Below are positions 13,415 through 14,572 of a stretch of DNA of 14,572 bases, in pieces. The notes under the pieces are model-generated. The model worked only from the letters and a program-made list of their open reading frames with translations, had not been told where the DNA came from and ran no database searches. Each line of letters opens with the position of its first letter. Within the stretch, counting starts at the first letter, position 1. Origin of the DNA: ANME-2 cluster archaeon. GTDB taxonomy: Archaea > Halobacteriota > Methanosarcinia > Methanosarcinales > Methanogasteraceae. A program made the translations under genes and the position numbers. The stretch spans positions 1 to 14,572 of the forward strand of contig PIXW01000246.1 in the NCBI GenBank assembly GCA_003601535.1, written 5' to 3'.

Positions 13415-14287
13415 ATGAACTGCAATATAAAACGTCTTGTATGTGGTGTTTGCGTAGTTGTGATGCTCGGTTTTTTCGTGGGAGGAGCATCTGCAGCGGC
13501 ATCATATACGGAAGAGGTTAAATTTAAAGGTGTTGTAACTGGATATCCTGATTTTGGTGGTGCAGTAGGCACTGGAGGCGCCAATGTTCAGATCGACAAG
13601 ATCCTTTTCGATCCGACAGGCAATTTGACAATAGGAGATAATGTAACGGTTAGCTGGCCCATAGCACCTCCGTTCGCCGATATTAATGTTACGGTGGGGG
13701 ATAGGGCGGAGGTTTATGGGTACCGTAACATTAAAGAAATGCCTGGCTGGTGGTCCGGTGTTGGAGAACACTGGGTCTCACTGAACACTTCGGATCATTA
13801 TCTTAGGTGGTCAGATATCAGGCTTATCGGGACTGCGATCGAATACTTTGAGGATCCCGGGACTGGTGCCCGGTATGGCTGGAATGTGAGTGTGGATAAA
13901 CTGATCAGCGGACCACAGCCATGCAGCAATCGACTGAATGTCACACTTCAAGCCGTCCCTCCGCCATGGGGGAACATGGATCAAAATATCACTGAAGGGG
14001 ATGCAATAGAAGTTTACGGGGATTATTGCGAGGATCAGAATGGATGTTGTGTGAGCCTGGTAGGGTCTGAGGATTATTACATCAGATCAATCCACAAAGG
14101 CGACCTGAACCGCGACAATCAGATCACTCCAGCAGACGCCGCAATCGCACTTGAAATAGCCACCGGCGGTTCCGCCTCGTGCGACACAGCGACGCTCGCC
14201 GCCGCGGACGTCAGCGGCGATGACAAGGTCACTTCGCTCGATGCGCTCATGATCCTGCAGGCAGGTACAGGGACGATAACGCTATGA
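13415..14287 (+). CDS. Exported dockerin-domain protein with a duplicated beta-rich domain
   Basis: The 290-residue protein opens with a classical signal peptide (NCNIKRLVCGVCVVVMLGFFVGGASA, likely cut near residue 27). Two related beta-rich domains follow: about 37-131 and 137-225. They share NV-x-V/I-DK(I/L), a central NVT strand, N-(V/I)-T-x-GD-x-x-EVYG and a final YLR/YIR. The C-terminus (228-287) is a dockerin-type pair of calcium loops, DLNRDNQITPADAAIALE from D230 and DVSGDDKVTSLDALMILQ from D265. Several N-x-S/T sites suit archaeal surface glycosylation. Dockerins bind cohesins, but no cohesin is visible, so partner and role are unknown. ATG 13415 was chosen for the signal peptide; ATG 13334, in frame, has a better ribosome binding site (AGGGGGT, eight bases ahead) and would add 27 residues. 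Confidence 0.86.
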   Translation: MNCNIKRLVCGVCVVVMLGFFVGGASAAASYTEEVKFKGVVTGYPDFGGAVGTGGANVQIDKILFDPTGNLTIGDNVTVSWPIAPPFADINVTVGDRAEVYGYRNIKEMPGWWSGVGEHWVSLNTSDHYLRWSDIRLIGTAIEYFEDPGTGARYGWNVSVDKLISGPQPCSNRLNVTLQAVPPPWGNMDQNITEGDAIEVYGDYCEDQNGCCVSLVGSEDYYIRSIHKGDLNRDNQITPADAAIALEIATGGSASCDTATLAAADVSGDDKVTSLDALMILQAGTGTITL

Positions 14288-14396
14288 CGGATTGGGATAA
14301 TCAGGATGCGGAGCAAGCGTTCGCTTGTTGTGAACGATAGATACGGGTTCAGGCTGCCAGTTATGCGGGATATATCAGGATACGGAGTTTGAGCAT
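14288..14396. other. Gap between the convergent dockerin and endonuclease III-like genes
   Basis: This 109-bp gap holds a short stem-loop (CAAGC-GTTC-GCTTG, 14313-14326) followed by TTGTG, a candidate end for the dockerin transcript, and an imperfect direct repeat of about 20 bp (14294-14313 and 14367-14387). No gene is seen. Confidence 0.45.
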
Positions 14397-14572
14397 TCAC
14401 CTCGATCTCCCGACTCCAGCCCTCTGACAGTACCTGCTGATCGGACAGATGCTGCACTTCGGACTGACCGGCGTACAGATGTTCTGTCCGTGAACCACGA
14501 GCAGATCATTAAAATCTCTCCAGTACTTCTCAGGCAGTATCCTTCTCAACTCAAACTCGGTCTGATCCGGCG
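14397..14572 (-). CDS. nth: Endonuclease III-family DNA glycosylase (partial, C-terminal 57 residues)
   Basis: Only the C-terminal end is inside the window; the gene continues past the right edge. The visible residues run from PDQTEFELRRILPEKYWRDF through NDLLVVHGQNIC to the end. They contain the [4Fe-4S] cluster pattern C-x6-C-x2-C-x5-C (C32, C39, C42, C48 of the visible part, in ICTPVSPKCSICPISRYC), diagnostic of the endonuclease III/MutY superfamily. The segment WRDFNDLLVVHGQNIC just ahead matches the usual HxxLxxHGRxxC pattern of endonuclease III, which removes oxidised pyrimidines in base excision repair. The helix-hairpin-helix and catalytic lysine/aspartate lie beyond the edge, so Nth and a related glycosylase cannot be fully separated. 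It converges with the dockerin gene. Confidence 0.88.
   Translation of the reverse strand, partial: PDQTEFELRRILPEKYWRDFNDLLVVHGQNICTPVSPKCSICPISRYCQRAGVGRSR

Noticed and set aside
1..14572. CRISPR arrays, insertion sequences, integrases or attachment sites
   Set aside because: No regularly spaced repeats, transposase or integrase motifs, or terminal inverted repeats with target duplications were seen.

Overview
The window is archaeal and looks like a methanogen-related euryarchaeon, meaning a methanogen or an anaerobic methane- or alkane-oxidising relative. It carries a Hel308-type helicase with a helix-hairpin-helix tail, an archaeal mevalonate kinase, a stand-alone sulfopyruvate decarboxylase beta subunit (coenzyme M synthesis), an NrpR-type nitrogen-regulator domain, an archaeal DUF1464 protein, an archaeal ScpA and a dockerin-bearing exported protein. 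Promoters are archaeal in style: TATA-like elements lie about 21-28 bp upstream of several start codons that lack a Shine-Dalgarno site, which suggests leaderless mRNAs. I cannot fix the species from the sequence alone. No rRNA, tRNA, CRISPR array, insertion sequence or prophage was recognised.

Layout. (1) 1-2920, minus strand: a tight livH-livM-livG-livF operon for a branched-chain (hydrophobic) amino acid ABC importer. livF is cut by the left edge and no binding protein (livK) is in view. (2) 3063-5825, plus strand: scpA, a CrtI/phytoene-desaturase-like FAD oxidoreductase and an NrpR regulatory-domain protein, all overlapping at their ends. (3) 5828-6745, minus strand: a lipoprotein with a second membrane span and a C-terminal beta-sandwich-like region. 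(4) 6814-8388, minus strand: comE followed by ilvC, with a perfect 12-bp hairpin after ilvC. (5) 8448-9862, plus strand: a DUF1464 predicted kinase, then a repeat-rich promoter region, a hairpin-bearing leader and a 44-residue zinc-ribbon protein. (6) 9865-11979, minus strand: hel308. (7) 12206-13114, plus strand: mevalonate kinase. (8) 13115-14287: about 300 bp with hairpins and a possible 28-codon ORF, then an exported dockerin protein with a duplicated beta-rich domain. (9) 14397 to the right edge, minus strand: the C-terminal end of an endonuclease III-family DNA glycosylase with its iron-sulfur cluster cysteines.

How the genes fit. The liv transporter imports, and ilvC helps synthesise, branched-chain amino acids, but they are separate transcription units. 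Mevalonate kinase feeds archaeal lipid synthesis, and the CrtI-like oxidoreductase may also act on an isoprenoid. ComE belongs to coenzyme M synthesis but lacks its usual alpha partner here. The NrpR domain has no DNA-binding part, so it would need a partner to control nitrogen genes.

No clearly new multi-gene system stands out. The parts most worth a second look are the inverted-repeat cluster and structured leader of the small zinc-ribbon gene (9520-9730), the scpA-oxidoreductase-NrpR overlap operon, the duplicated-domain dockerin protein with the hairpin ahead of it, and the two-anchor lipoprotein.
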